From Phycicoccus jejuensis (GTDB lineage: Bacteria > Actinomycetota > Actinomycetes > Actinomycetales > Dermatophilaceae): a stretch of DNA of 64,000 nt. Of this stretch, positions 35,566 through 43,844 are shown piece after piece. Both the position numbers and the translations under genes were made by a program. Where the stretch lies: positions 1 through 64,000 of the forward strand of contig NZ_JOEE01000003.1 in the NCBI RefSeq assembly GCF_000720925.1, in the 5' to 3' direction. The notes beneath the pieces are model-generated. The model was not told where the DNA came from. It ran no database searches and saw only the letters and a list, made by a program, of their open reading frames with translations. The first letter of the stretch is position 1, and each line of letters begins with the position of its first letter.

Positions 35566-37730
35566 GCGAGGACCTCCTCGGGGGCGGGGACGGCCCGCGC
35601 GACCCGCTCGACGCGGACGGCGCACACCTTGAACTCGGGCATCCCGGACACCGGGTCCGTGGCGTCGGTGGTCAGCAGGTTGGCGCTCAGCTCGCCGGCC
35701 CAGTGGAAGGGCAGGAAGACGGTGTCCGGCCGGATGGCGTCGGTGACCCGGGCCGGGACGGTGAGGGAGCCACGGGCCGACGAGACGCGGACCCGGTCGC
35801 CGTCCTCGAGGCCGAGGGTGTCGGCGAGGACCGGCGACAGCTCGGCCACGGGCCCGGGCGCGGCCTCGACGAGCTCCTCGACGCGTCGGGTCTGCGCTCC
35901 GGACTGGTAGTGCTGCAGCACCCGGCCCGTGACGAGGTGCACCGGCCGCTCCCCCGTGACGTCGTCGGCAGGGGCCCGATGGTCGACCGCCACCAGCCGC
36001 GCCCTCCCGTCCGGGGTGGCGAAGCCGTCCTGGAACATCCGCGGGGTGCCCTCGGGCCGGTCGGCGGGACAGGGCCAGTACAGCGCCTCACCCGCATCGA
36101 GCCGGTCGTAGGTGATCCCGGAGTAGTCGGCCTTCCCGCCGGCCGAGGCCCGGGCCATCTCGTCGAACACCTCACGGGCGTCGTCGGACAGCTCGACCCC
36201 GAAGCGGGCGGCCAGCTCGCGCATCACCCACAGCTCGTCCCTGGCGTCCCCGGGAGGGTCCAGCGCCCTGCGCCGACGGATGACGCGACCCTCGAGGTTC
36301 GTCATCGTGCCCTCCTCCTCGGCCCACTGCGCGACCGGGAGGACGACGTCGGCGAGCATCGCCGTCTCCGACGGGACGACGTCACTGACCACCAGCAGGT
36401 CCAGACGGCCGAGCGCCTTCCGGACCGCACCGACGTTCGGTGCCGAGACCACGAGGTTGGCCCCGTGGACGAGCAGGGCGCGTGGGCCGCCGCCGGTGCC
36501 GAGCCGCCGGAGCAGCTCGACCGCCGGGACGCCGGGGCCGGGCAGGTCCTGGGGGTCCACCCCCCACACCCGCGCGACGTGCTCGCGGGCCGCGGGGTCG
36601 GCGATATGGCGGTAGCCGGGCAGCTGGTCCGACTTCAGGCCGTGCTCGCGGCCACCCTGTCCGTTGCCCTGGCCGGTGAGCGGTCCGTACCCGCTCCCCC
36701 GCCGGCCCGGCAGTCCGAGGGCCAGGGCCAGCGTGATGGCCGCCGAGACGGTGTCGGTGCCGTGGGCGCTCTGCTCCATCCCGCGCCCGGTGACGACGTA
36801 GGCCCCGCCGCCGCCGTGCACCGGGGCGGCGGCGGCCAGCCGCCGCGCGACCCGACGCAGGGTGTCGGCCGGCACCCCGCAGACCGCCTCCGCTCGCTCG
36901 GGCCACCACCGGCTGATCGAGGCCAGGACGTCCTCCCAGCCGGTGGTCCTCGCCGCGAGGTAGTCGGCGTCGACCAGCCCCTCGTCGACCAGGACGTGGG
37001 TGAGGGCGAGGAGGACGACGAGGTCGGTCCCCGGCACCGGAGCCAGGTGCACGCCCCCACCGTCGGCGGTCAGGCGCGCGGTGGCCGAGCGTCGCGGGTC
37101 CACCACGACCAGCCCGCCCTGGGCACGGGCACCGGCGAGGTGCTGTGCCAGGGGCGGCATCGTCTCGGCGGGGTTCGACCCGACGAGGAGCACGACGTCC
37201 GCGTCGCCGAGGTCGGCGAGCGGGAAGGCCAGGCCCCGGTCGACGCCCAGCGTGCGGTTGGCGGCGGCGGCCGCCGAGGACATGCAGAAACGACCGTTGT
37301 ACTCGATGTACGGGGTGCGCAGCACCACCCGGGCGAACTTGCCGAGCGTGTACGCCTTCTCGTTGGTCAGCCCCCCGCCGCCGAAGACGGCCACGCCCTC
37401 CGCGCCGTGCTCGGCACGGATCGCCTCGAGCCGGGCGTGGACGTGGTCGAGCGCCTCGTCCCACGCGGCAGGCACGAGCCGCCCGTCCCGCCGCACGAGC
37501 GGTGTGGTGAGCCGGTCGGGCGCCGCCAGGACCTCGGCCGAGCTCCATCCCTTCTGGCACATCCCCCCGCGGTTCGTCGGGAAGTCCCGCGAGCGGACCT
37601 CGACGGGCAACCGGCCCTCGGGAGTGCGCAGGAGGGTCTGGGCGCACTGGAGGGCGCAGTAGGGACAGTGGGTGGCGGTGGGGCCGCCGGACAGCGGCCC
37701 CACCGTCTCCCGCGCGGAGGTCGGGACCAC
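35562..37730 (-). CDS. nasA: Assimilatory nitrate reductase catalytic subunit
   Basis: The 722-residue molybdopterin oxidoreductase has 4Fe-4S ligands at Cys22, Cys25 and Cys29 (CPYCALQCAQ) and the fourth in GGMCQKGW. The molybdenum ligand is Cys in NGRFCMSSAAAAANR, as in NasA/NarB enzymes. Later motifs include DPRRSATA, GRGMEQSAHG, GPLTGQGNGQGGREHG and a C-terminal dinucleotide-binding barrel ending MPEFKVCAVRV. No signal peptide is present, so it works in the cytoplasm. GTG 37730 lies two bases after the transporter stop. Homology cannot fully exclude a related oxidoreductase, but the operon makes nitrate the likely substrate. Confidence 0.92.
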   Translation of the reverse strand: MVPTSARETVGPLSGGPTATHCPYCALQCAQTLLRTPEGRLPVEVRSRDFPTNRGGMCQKGWSSAEVLAAPDRLTTPLVRRDGRLVPAAWDEALDHVHARLEAIRAEHGAEGVAVFGGGGLTNEKAYTLGKFARVVLRTPYIEYNGRFCMSSAAAAANRTLGVDRGLAFPLADLGDADVVLLVGSNPAETMPPLAQHLAGARAQGGLVVVDPRRSATARLTADGGGVHLAPVPGTDLVVLLALTHVLVDEGLVDADYLAARTTGWEDVLASISRWWPERAEAVCGVPADTLRRVARRLAAAAPVHGGGGAYVVTGRGMEQSAHGTDTVSAAITLALALGLPGRRGSGYGPLTGQGNGQGGREHGLKSDQLPGYRHIADPAAREHVARVWGVDPQDLPGPGVPAVELLRRLGTGGGPRALLVHGANLVVSAPNVGAVRKALGRLDLLVVSDVVPSETAMLADVVLPVAQWAEEEGTMTNLEGRVIRRRRALDPPGDARDELWVMRELAARFGVELSDDAREVFDEMARASAGGKADYSGITYDRLDAGEALYWPCPADRPEGTPRMFQDGFATPDGRARLVAVDHRAPADDVTGERPVHLVTGRVLQHYQSGAQTRRVEELVEAAPGPVAELSPVLADTLGLEDGDRVRVSSARGSLTVPARVTDAIRPDTVFLPFHWAGELSANLLTTDATDPVSGMPEFKVCAVRVERVARAVPAPEEVLA

Positions 37731-37732
37731 GG

Positions 37733-39142
37733 TCAGACCGCGCCCATCGTCGCGCCCTTGCGGACGTACACGGCGGCGGTGACGACGGCCATGACGAGGA
37801 ACAGTGCGACGTAGACCTGCAGCGCCGGGACGATCGAGCCGTAGTGCTCGGTCGAGAACTTGTAGACGAACGGGATGACGAAGCCGCCGAACGCGCCGAC
37901 CGCCGAGATGATGCCGACCGCGCCGGCCGCGCGCCGCTTGAACTCGGTCCGGGACCGCTCCGAGCCGTCGCCGTCCCGCGCACCGATCCGGGTGAAGATG
38001 GCCGGGATCATCCGGTAAGTCGAGCCGTTCCCGACGCCGGTCGCGACGAACAGGACCATGAAGCTGACGAAGAAGAGCGGCAGGCTTTTCTGTTGCACCC
38101 CGATCACGGCGGACCAGCCGGCCGCGGCCATGAGGACGAACGTGACCACGGTGACCCTGGCGCCGCCCAGACGGTCGGCGAGACGCCCACCGAGCGGACG
38201 CGACACCGAGCCGACGAGCGCCCCGAGGAAACCCCAGCCGAGGGCGATGTCGGGCCGCTCGAAGACCACCTTGAGCAGCGTCGGGAACGCCGCGGAGTAG
38301 CCGATGAAGGACCCGAAGGTCCCGATGTAGAGGAAGGCCATGACCCACGTGTGCAGGTGTTTGGTCGCCGTCGCCGTCGGGCGCGGGTCGGCCTTGGCCT
38401 CGCGCAGGTTGTCCATGAAGAGCCACGCGGTGACGGCGGCGGCGAGGGCCAACGGGACGTACACGAGTCCGGCGTTGGACAGGCCGGCCGCCAGCCCGCC
38501 GAGCCCGATGGCGAGTGGCACGACCTTCTGGGCGACCGCGACGCCGATGTTGCCGCCGGCCGCGTTGAGACCGAGCGCCCAGCCCTTCTCGCGCTCGGGG
38601 TAGAAGAAGGAGATGTTGGCCATCGAGGAGGCGAAGTTGCCCCCGCCCAGGCCGGCCGTCGCCGCGACGAGCAGGAGGACGCCGAAGGGCAGCTCCGGGT
38701 GCTGGACGACCCATGCGAGGCCGAGGGTGGGGACGAGGAGTAGCAGCGCCGACACCACCGTCCAGTTGCGACCACCGAAGAGGGGAACGGCGAAGGTGTA
38801 GGGGATGCGGAGGAAGGCACCCACCCCCGATGCCACGGCCAGCACGGTCAGCGCCTGCCCGGCCGTGAGGGCCCATCCGGCGGTCCCGGCCGTGACGAGG
38901 GTGCCGTCGGCGGCGAAGGTGCCCGTCATCTTGACGACGACGATCGACCAGAGCAGCCAGACGGAGAAGCCGATGTGCTCGGCGACGATCGACCACACGA
39001 GGTTGCGCCGGGCGACACCACGTCCCCGCTGCTCCCAGAAGGTCTCGTCGTCGGGGTCCCAGCGCTCGATCCAGCGCCCGGGTCCGACGACGCCGAGGTC
39101 GTCGGCGCCCGTGCCCGCCGAGGGTGTGGTCGTGGTGGTCAT
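37733..39142 (-). CDS. narK: Nitrate/nitrite transporter (MFS, NarK family)
   Basis: The 469-residue protein has about 12 membrane helices. It carries the nitrate signature region GNFASSMANISFFYPEREKG and GLNAAGGNIGVAVAQ in helix 5, and a second one near GVGNGSTYRMIPAIFTR. NarK-type carriers import nitrate or export nitrite; as first gene of an assimilatory operon, nitrate uptake is inferred. A soluble N-terminal tail of about 55 residues includes RWIERWDPDDETFWE. ATG 39142 follows GGGAGG at good spacing. This gene heads the eight-gene operon down to 28076. Confidence 0.93.
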   Translation of the reverse strand: MTTTTTPSAGTGADDLGVVGPGRWIERWDPDDETFWEQRGRGVARRNLVWSIVAEHIGFSVWLLWSIVVVKMTGTFAADGTLVTAGTAGWALTAGQALTVLAVASGVGAFLRIPYTFAVPLFGGRNWTVVSALLLLVPTLGLAWVVQHPELPFGVLLLVAATAGLGGGNFASSMANISFFYPEREKGWALGLNAAGGNIGVAVAQKVVPLAIGLGGLAAGLSNAGLVYVPLALAAAVTAWLFMDNLREAKADPRPTATATKHLHTWVMAFLYIGTFGSFIGYSAAFPTLLKVVFERPDIALGWGFLGALVGSVSRPLGGRLADRLGGARVTVVTFVLMAAAGWSAVIGVQQKSLPLFFVSFMVLFVATGVGNGSTYRMIPAIFTRIGARDGDGSERSRTEFKRRAAGAVGIISAVGAFGGFVIPFVYKFSTEHYGSIVPALQVYVALFLVMAVVTAAVYVRKGATMGAV

Positions 39143-39365
39143 CGCGGGTCCTCCCGGTCGGTGCCCCGGGGACACCTGGCCCGGCGCCCCGTCGTTGAAT
39201 GACCGGAAACCTAGGGAGGGCGTGTTTCGTGCGGCCGTGACGGGCGTGAACCGTGCGCAACATCGGTCTCATGCCGGCACCGGCCTCACCAGTGAGGACT
39301 TCGTAACGCGGCCGTCACACGGGGTGGCGGCCGGGGTGCCCGGACCCTCGGGGTCGGTCCGAGCG
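39143..39365 (-). promoter_or_regulatory. Promoter region of the nitrate assimilation operon
   Basis: This 223-base gap precedes narK. A TAGGTT -10-like box lies at 39213-39208 on the minus strand. Upstream are GTAAC-N6-GTCAC (39303-39318) and GTTTC-N8-GTGAC (39224-39241), which share half-sites with the GlnR consensus GTnAC-N6-GAAAC but do not match it exactly. GlnR control is plausible but unproved. Confidence 0.4.
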
Positions 39366-40115
39366 TCAGCCTCCGAGGCCGAGGTAGTGCTCGAGCCCGA
39401 CCGTGAGTCCGGGGCGGTCGCCGACCTGGCGGACCGCGGCGAGGACGCCGGACATGAAGGAGACCCGGTCGAAGGAGTCGTGGCGCAGCGTGAGCATCTC
39501 GCCCGGACCCCCGAGGAGGACCTCCTGGTGGGCCACGAGGCCGCGCAGCCGCACGGAGTGGACGGGGACGCCGTGCACGCGGGCGCCGCGGGCGCCGTCG
39601 GGGTCGTGGGTCGTGGCGTCCGGGACGGGGTCGCAGCCGGCCTCGTCGCGGGCGGCCCCGATGAGGTCGGCGGTGCGCGCGGCGGTGCCCGAGGGCGCGT
39701 CCACCTTGTCGGGGTGGTGCAGCTCGACGACCTCGACGGACTCGAAGAACGGGGCGGCGCGACGGGAGAGCTCCATGAGGAGCACCGCGCCGATCGCGAA
39801 GTTCGGGGCGACGAGGACGCCGACGGTCGGGTCCTCGCCCAGCTGCTCGCGCAGCGTCGCGAGCCGCTCCTCGCTCCACCCGGTCGTCCCGACGACGACG
39901 TGGACGCCGCGCTCCACGCAGTGCGCGACGTTGGCGGGCGAGGCGTCGGGCACGGAGAACTCGACGACGACGTCGGCCTCACCGAGGTCGCCGAGGTCGT
40001 CCCCGGCGTCGAAGCGGCCGACGAGCTCGAGGTCGTCGGCGCCCTCGACCGCCGCACAGACCGTGGACCCCATCCGGCCCGCGGCACCGATGACCGCCAC
40101 GCGTGTCGTGCTCAT
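39366..40115 (-). CDS. dapB: 4-hydroxy-tetrahydrodipicolinate reductase
   Basis: The 249-residue enzyme starts STTRVAVIGAAGRMGSTVCA with the Rossmann GxxGRMG motif, and has FSVPDASPANVAHCVERGVH, VVGTTGW, APNFAIGAVLLMELSR and the catalytic stretch VVELHHPDKVDAPSGTA. It reduces the DapA product in lysine/diaminopimelate synthesis. The ATG at 40115 follows TAGGGT by seven bases, indicating leaderless translation. Confidence 0.95.
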   Translation of the reverse strand: MSTTRVAVIGAAGRMGSTVCAAVEGADDLELVGRFDAGDDLGDLGEADVVVEFSVPDASPANVAHCVERGVHVVVGTTGWSEERLATLREQLGEDPTVGVLVAPNFAIGAVLLMELSRRAAPFFESVEVVELHHPDKVDAPSGTAARTADLIGAARDEAGCDPVPDATTHDPDGARGARVHGVPVHSVRLRGLVAHQEVLLGGPGEMLTLRHDSFDRVSFMSGVLAAVRQVGDRPGLTVGLEHYLGLGG

Positions 40116-40122
40116 GCCGACC

Positions 40123-40128
40123 ACCCTA
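40123..40128 (-). promoter_or_regulatory. Leaderless -10 box of dapB
   Basis: TAGGGT on the minus strand ends seven bases before the dapB ATG. Confidence 0.5.
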
Positions 40129-40174
40129 GCCAGCGCGTCGATGCCGGCCCGCTCGGCGTCCGCGCCGCGCCGTC

Positions 40175-40237
40175 GTTCACCGTCCGTTCACCTTCGGCCG
40201 TTCCGTCGGCTATCCTGAAGGTGAACAGCAGGTGAAC
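40175..40237 (+). promoter_or_regulatory. Promoter flanked by two oppositely oriented GTTCACC direct-repeat pairs
   Basis: GTTCACC occurs at 40175-40181 and 40186-40192, exactly 11 bases apart. Its reverse complement GGTGAAC occurs at 40220-40226 and 40231-40237, again 11 bases apart. A TATCCT -10 box (40211-40216) lies between the pairs. The 11-base direct repeats of GTTCACC match the PHO-box unit bound by PhoP in Streptomyces. Confidence 0.6.
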
Positions 40238-40258
40238 ACCACGGAAAGGGGGCCTGAC

Positions 40259-40396
40259 ATGAAGAAGGTCACGACCACGACGAGCCGCACCGGCCTGGCC
40301 GTGCGCTGGGTCCCGGTCACCGACGCCGAGGGCCGCACGCGGATGGAGATGCGCTGGAGCGCGCCGCACCAGCTGCGTCCCCGCGCCGCCGCCTGA
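40259..40396 (+). CDS. 45-residue small protein, function unknown
   Basis: An ATG at 40259 after GGAAAGGGGG (spacing seven) opens a 45-codon frame ending TGA 40394-40396. The product starts MKKVTTTTSRTGLAVRWVPV and contains DAEGRTRMEMRWSAPH; it has no signal or membrane segment, is basic, and may form a small beta structure. It has its own promoter (TATCCT 40211-40216), ribosome binding site and terminator hairpins, so it is likely a real gene. I do not recognise a characterised family. Its promoter carries an elaborate repeat arrangement that suggests tight control. Confidence 0.65.
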   Translation: MKKVTTTTSRTGLAVRWVPVTDAEGRTRMEMRWSAPHQLRPRAAA

Positions 40397-40414
40397 TCGA
40401 CCGCACGTCACGCC

Positions 40415-40448
40415 AGAGGCCCACACCCCCACCGGGGCGCGGGCCTCT
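40415..40448 (+). terminator. Terminator of the 45-residue gene
   Basis: AGAGGCCC (40415-40422) pairs with GGGCCTCT (40441-40448); an inner CCCC/GGGG stem can form in the loop. It begins 18 bases after the stop codon. Confidence 0.65.
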
Positions 40449-40486
40449 CGCGTTCCCCCGGACGTCCCCGGTGGCGCCCGGACGCG

Positions 40487-40523
40487 CCGGAGCCCCGCCA
40501 CACCAGGTGTGCCGGGGCTCCGG
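40487..40523. terminator. Bidirectional hairpin between the small gene and pnp
   Basis: CCGGAGCCCCG (40487-40497) pairs with CGGGGCTCCGG (40513-40523), and the loop continues as CACACC/GGTGTG. It lies 30 bases past the pnp stop on the minus strand and serves well as its terminator. Confidence 0.75.
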
Positions 40524-40552
40524 TCCGGATGACGCGCGCGGCGCCGGCCGGG

Positions 40553-42976
40553 TCAGTCCTCGCTGGAACCGCCCTCGCCGGAGCGCTCGCCACGACCGCG
40601 GCCGCCGCGACGGCGACGGTTGCGACGCGGACGGTCGCCGCCCTCGCCCGACTCGTCACCGGCGTCGCCGGCCTCGTCGTGGTCGTCGTCGGAGGCGTCC
40701 GCGTCGGCCGCGGGGGCCTCGGCGACCGGGGCGGCGGGCGCCTCGGCGGCCGGGGCGGCGGGCGCCTCGGCAGCGGCCTCGGAGCCGGCGTCACCCTCGG
40801 CGGTGACCGCCGCGAGGCTCAGCTTGCCGCGCGGGTCGATCTCCTTGAGCTCGACCTGGATCTTCTGGCCGACGGACAGGACGTCCTCGACCGCGTCGAT
40901 CCGCTTGCCGCCGACGAGCTTGCGCACCTCGGAGATGTGCAGCAGGCCGTCCTTGCCCGGCAGGAGGGAGATGAACGCCCCGAAGGTCGTCGTCTTGACG
41001 ACGGTCCCGAGGAAGCGCTCGCCGATCTCCGGCATCTGCGGGTTGGCGATGGCGTTGATGGCCGCGCGGGCCGCCTCCGCCGACGGGCCGTCGGTCGCAC
41101 CGATGTAGATGGTGCCGTCGTCCTCGATCGAGATCTGGGCGCCCGTGTCGTCCTGGATCTGGTTGATCATCTTGCCCTTCGGGCCGATGACCTCGCCGAT
41201 CTTGTCGACCGGGACCGTGACGCTGATGACGCGGGGAGCGAAGGGGCTCATCTCGTCGGGGGCGTCGATGGCCTCGTTCATGACGTCGAGGATGTGGAAG
41301 CGGGCGTCACGGGCCTGGGTCAGCGCGCCGGCCAGCACGTCGGCGGGGATGCCGTCGAGCTTGGTGTCGAGCTGGATGGCCGTGACGAACTCACGGGTGC
41401 CGGCGACCTTGAAGTCCATGTCGCCGAACGCGTCCTCGGCACCGAGGATGTCGGTGAGCGCCGCGTACTGCGTCTGCCCGTCGACCTCCGCGGAGACCAG
41501 GCCCATCGCGATGCCGGCGACCGGGGCGCGCAGCGGCACACCGGCGTTGAGCAGCGACAGGGTGGACGCGCAGACCGAGCCCATCGAGGTCGAGCCGTTG
41601 GAGCCCAGCGCCTCGGAGACCTGGCGGATCGCGTAGGGGAACTCCTCGCGGGTCGGCAGGACCGGCATGAGGGCCCGCTCGGCGAGTGCGCCGTGGCCGA
41701 TCTCGCGACGCTTCGGCGACCCGACGCGACCGGTCTCACCGGTGGAGAACGGCGGGAAGTTGTAGTTGTGCATGTAGCGCTTGCGCGTCACCGGCGAGAG
41801 GGTGTCGAGCTGCTGCTCCATCCGGAGCATGTTGAGCGTGGTGACCCCCATGATCTGGGTCTCGCCGCGCTCGAAGATCGCCGAGCCGTGCACGCGCGGC
41901 AGGACCTCGACCTCGGCGCTCAGGGCGCGGATGTCGGCGAGGCCACGGCCGTCGATGCGGACCTTGTCGCGCAGGATGCGCTCGCGGATGAGCTTCTTCT
42001 GCACCGAGCGGTACGCGGCGGAGAGCTCCTTCTCGCGACCCTCGAACTGCTCGGCGAGGGAGGCCTTCATCGACTCCTTGATCTCGTCGATGCGCTCCTC
42101 GCGCTCCTGCTTGCCCGCGATCTGCAGGGCGGCGGTGAGGTCGCCGGTGGTGGCGGACTCGACCGCGGCGTAGGCGTCGTCCTCGTAGTCGAGGAAGACC
42201 GGGAACTCCTGCACCGGCTTCGCGGCGGTGCGGGCGAGCTCGGCCTGCGCGTCGCACAGGGTGCGGATGAAGCCCTTGGCGGCCTCGAGGCCCTCGGCGA
42301 CGACCTCCTCGGTCGGCGCCTGCTTGCCCAGGGTCTTCACGAGGTCCCAGGTGTGCTCGGTGGACTCGGCCTCGACCATCATGATCGCGACGTCGTCACC
42401 CGCGACGCGGCCGGCGACGACCATGTCGAAGGTCGAGCGCTCGATGTCGCTGAAGTTCGGGAAGGCGACCCACTGGCCGTCGATGAGGCTGACGCGGACG
42501 GCGCCGATCGGGCCGCTGAACGGCAGGCCGGAGATCTGCGTCGAGGCGCTGGCCGCGTTGATGGCGAGCACGTCGTACTGGTGGTCCGGGTTGAGCGCCA
42601 GGACGGTGATGACGACCTGGACCTCGTTGCGCAGGCCCTTGGTGAAGGTCGGGCGCAGCGGGCGGTCGATGAGGCGGCAGGTGAGGATCGCGTCGGTGGA
42701 CGGGCGGCCCTCGCGGCGGAAGAACGAGCCGGGGATCTTGCCCGCGGCGTACATCCGCTCCTCGACGTCGACGGTCAGGGGGAAGAAGTCGAACCCCTCG
42801 CGCGGGTGCTTCCCGGCGGTGGTGGTGGAGAGGAGCATCGTGTCCTCGTCCAGGTAGGCGCTCACGGCGCCGCCGGCCTGCTTGGCCAGGCGTCCGGTCT
42901 CGAACCGGACGGTGCGGGTGCCGAAGCTGCCGTTGTCGATGACGGCTTCGGTGGCGGTGATCTCGGGACCCTCCAC
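40553..42976 (-). CDS. pnp: Polynucleotide phosphorylase
   Basis: The 807-residue enzyme has two RNase PH domains, an alpha-helical linker, a KH domain with GPKG ([15 protein letters not shown]) and an S1 domain ([28 protein letters not shown]). It degrades RNA 3'-5' by phosphorolysis and can add tails. A C-terminal tail of about 75 residues is low-complexity Ala/Glu then Asp-rich, ending in an Arg/Gly basic patch ([11 protein letters not shown]). GTG 42976 is chosen since GAAGGAGG lies four bases upstream; ATG 43003 lacks such a site. rpsO precedes it in the usual order. Confidence 0.95.
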   Translation of the reverse strand: MEGPEITATEAVIDNGSFGTRTVRFETGRLAKQAGGAVSAYLDEDTMLLSTTTAGKHPREGFDFFPLTVDVEERMYAAGKIPGSFFRREGRPSTDAILTCRLIDRPLRPTFTKGLRNEVQVVITVLALNPDHQYDVLAINAASASTQISGLPFSGPIGAVRVSLIDGQWVAFPNFSDIERSTFDMVVAGRVAGDDVAIMMVEAESTEHTWDLVKTLGKQAPTEEVVAEGLEAAKGFIRTLCDAQAELARTAAKPVQEFPVFLDYEDDAYAAVESATTGDLTAALQIAGKQEREERIDEIKESMKASLAEQFEGREKELSAAYRSVQKKLIRERILRDKVRIDGRGLADIRALSAEVEVLPRVHGSAIFERGETQIMGVTTLNMLRMEQQLDTLSPVTRKRYMHNYNFPPFSTGETGRVGSPKRREIGHGALAERALMPVLPTREEFPYAIRQVSEALGSNGSTSMGSVCASTLSLLNAGVPLRAPVAGIAMGLVSAEVDGQTQYAALTDILGAEDAFGDMDFKVAGTREFVTAIQLDTKLDGIPADVLAGALTQARDARFHILDVMNEAIDAPDEMSPFAPRVISVTVPVDKIGEVIGPKGKMINQIQDDTGAQISIEDDGTIYIGATDGPSAEAARAAINAIANPQMPEIGERFLGTVVKTTTFGAFISLLPGKDGLLHISEVRKLVGGKRIDAVEDVLSVGQKIQVELKEIDPRGKLSLAAVTAEGDAGSEAAAEAPAAPAAEAPAAPVAEAPAADADASDDDHDEAGDAGDESGEGGDRPRRNRRRRGGRGRGERSGEGGSSED

Positions 42977-43100
42977 GGGGCCTCCTTCTCTCGTGTCATT
43001 CACGCACGCGCATCGTCGTTGTGCGCGGGTGTGTCCTTCAGGCGGCGTCGCGCGGGGCGACGCCGGTCGTGCGGTCGATGTTCAGTTGTGGGTTCTTCCG

Positions 43101-43165
43101 AACGGGCCGGGCCCGTTCATGCGAGAAGGGCGGCCCCTGCACACGTGTGCGGGGACCGCCCTCTC
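43101..43165 (-). terminator. Hairpins between rpsO and pnp
   Basis: Bases 43123-43165 form a long stem (GAGAAGGGCGG with CCGCCCTCTC, mostly paired throughout), starting seven bases past the rpsO stop. A second palindrome AACGGGC-CGG-GCCCGTT is at 43101-43117. They can end rpsO transcription or act as a processing site in the pnp leader, as the rpsO-pnp hairpin does in E. coli. Confidence 0.65.
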
Positions 43166-43172
43166 GGAAGTC

Positions 43173-43442
43173 TCAACGACGCAGACCGAGGCGCTTGATC
43201 AGGGAGCGGTAGCGCTCGATGTCGATGCTCTCCAGGTAGCGCAGGAGGCGGCGGCGACGGCCGACCAGCAGCAGCAGGCCACGACGGGAGTGGTGGTCGT
43301 GCTTGTGCGCACGGCTGTGCTCGGTGAGGTCCTTGATGCGCTGCGTGAGGAGCGCGACCTGGACCTCGGGCGAGCCCGTGTCACCCTCGGTGGTGCCGTA
43401 CTCGGCGATGATCTGCTTCTTGACGTCGGTGCTCAGCGGCAT
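43173..43442 (-). CDS. rpsO: 30S ribosomal protein S15
   Basis: The 89-residue product has the canonical S15 length and sequence: [55 protein letters not shown] and [12 protein letters not shown]15 binds 16S rRNA in the platform of the small subunit. ATG 43442 is fixed by family length and by GGAGAG upstream; a longer frame reaches further up but has no support. pnp lies downstream on the same strand. Confidence 0.97.
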   Translation of the reverse strand: MPLSTDVKKQIIAEYGTTEGDTGSPEVQVALLTQRIKDLTEHSRAHKHDHHSRRGLLLLVGRRRRLLRYLESIDIERYRSLIKRLGLRR

Positions 43443-43639
43443 GGGGCGACGACTCTCCTTCGGGGGTTTCTGCTGCGCGGCGCTCCCGGGCTGGTTCACC
43501 GGGGCTCTCTGGATCCGCGGCCGATCTGACGGCAGTCAGCAAGGTTACCAGCGGCCCGGTACGCACCCCTAATCGGCTCGACCGGCCTCCCGGCGGGCCT
43601 GCTCCCCCATCCTCCCACCGCCCGGCTCTGGTCCGGGTC

Positions 43640-43712
43640 GTCGGCTCTGGTCGTGATCGCCCGGGTGGCGGTGGGTTCTCACCGCCACCCGGGAGAGCGG
43701 ACCAGAGCCGAC
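43640..43712. repeat. Bipartite inverted repeat (two nested perfect stems)
   Basis: An outer 13-bp stem (43640-43652 with 43700-43712, GTCGGCTCTGGTC) encloses a perfect 14-bp inner stem (43660-43673 with 43680-43693, CCCGGGTGGCGGTG) around a 6-base loop. The GGCTCTGGTC arm also occurs once more at 43624-43633. It could be a terminator or a mobile REP-like element. Confidence 0.8.
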
Positions 43713-43844
43713 GCGGGTCGCCCGCGGGGCAAGGGCGCGTCGTGCTCGGGGCGCTGCGCGGCGGGCCGGAGGACCTGCCCGGCCGCTCGGGCGTGCAGCG
43801 ATCGACGAATGTGTCATCTCTTGTCCGCTCTCGTCCCGGATGAT

